Assembly (NCBI RefSeq): GCF_025460835.1
Contig: NZ_JAMXAY010000023.1
Location: 1-35,016, forward strand
Direction of reading: 5' to 3'
DNA length: 35,016 nt
Source: Parapedobacter soli
Lineage (GTDB): Bacteria > Bacteroidota > Bacteroidia > Sphingobacteriales > Sphingobacteriaceae
In this document: positions 34,989 to 35,016 of the stretch, piece after piece
Layout: each line of letters opens with the position of its first letter
How positions within the stretch are numbered: the first letter of the stretch is position 1
Translations under genes and position numbers: made by a program
Notes under the pieces: generated by a model
Databases searched by the model: none
The model's input: only the letters and a program-made list of their open reading frames with translations
What the model was told of the DNA's origin: nothing

Positions 34989-35016
34989 TGGTCTTCCGCC
35001 CGCGGGCGGAAGACCA
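34989..35016. terminator. Perfect 28-bp palindrome at the window edge
   Basis: TGGTCTTCCGCCCG (34989-35002) is followed at once by its exact reverse complement to 35016. It lies 18 bp after the transposase stop and can form a very strong hairpin, plausibly the transposase terminator. Any T-tract would lie outside the window, which ends on the last base of the palindrome. Confidence 0.55.

Larger units (their letters stand above)
33692..35016 (+). mobile_element. IS256-family insertion sequence (right end outside the window)
   Basis: The left terminal inverted repeat starts at 33692 with GAGACTGTTAAACGAACTGT and continues GTCA, a form usual for IS256-family ends. The transposase ORF follows at 33750. 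The reverse complement of the left end does not appear before 35016, so the element runs off the right edge. It interrupts a minus-strand gene. Confidence 0.8.

Overview
The window looks like a chromosomal segment from a Bacteroidota bacterium, most likely Sphingobacteriaceae (Parapedobacter/Sphingobacterium-like; the genus is inference). Four things point there: many genes are preceded by the Bacteroidota promoter element TAnnTTTG (often followed by C) rather than a sigma70-type -10; SecD and SecF are fused into one 1004-aa protein; there is a type IX secretion plug-family protein; and there are DUF6364 and DUF6680 family proteins and PorT-like outer membrane barrels.

Positions 1-30380 are mostly ordinary core genome. 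In order: a short region with a possible decayed small ORF; the helicase hrpB (+), whose 3' end overlaps a minus-strand PIN toxin/DUF6364 antitoxin pair; two small hypothetical envelope genes (+); an oligopeptidase A-like M3 peptidase followed by a haem-c/FG-GAP repeat protein (+); a small membrane-anchored protein (+); a YbdG-like MscS channel (-); gyrA overlapping the first of two TPR lipoprotein-like/periplasmic genes (+); pyrD (-) back to back with an ABC-F ATPase and the T9SS plug-family gene (+); a class IV aminotransferase and an RluD-type pseudouridine synthase (-), back to back with an ACC-deaminase-like PLP enzyme (+); lysine 6-aminotransferase (+) converging on guaB (-); two outer membrane beta-barrels (-); and secDF (+). 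Rho-independent terminators are clear after the second TPR gene, after the barrel pair and after secDF.

Positions 30381-35016 are accessory and partly broken. On the minus strand there is a coiled-coil hypothetical with decayed coding sequence upstream, a fibronectin-III-like gene split by a one-base frameshift, and a DUF6680 gene. Then come an IS1595-family transposase with an overlapping 47-aa ORF, the last 30 codons of an unknown minus-strand gene, and an IS256-family element that cuts that gene and runs off the right edge. The window stops exactly at the end of a perfect 28-bp palindrome, which may be a contig break in a repeat.

The most interesting regulatory signal is a 23-bp exact repeat that forms the promoter of both the M3 peptidase and lysine aminotransferase genes. 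In the second copy it is half of a perfect 11-bp inverted repeat that spans -33 to -7, so the two catabolic genes may share a repressor. No tRNA, rRNA or CRISPR array was seen.
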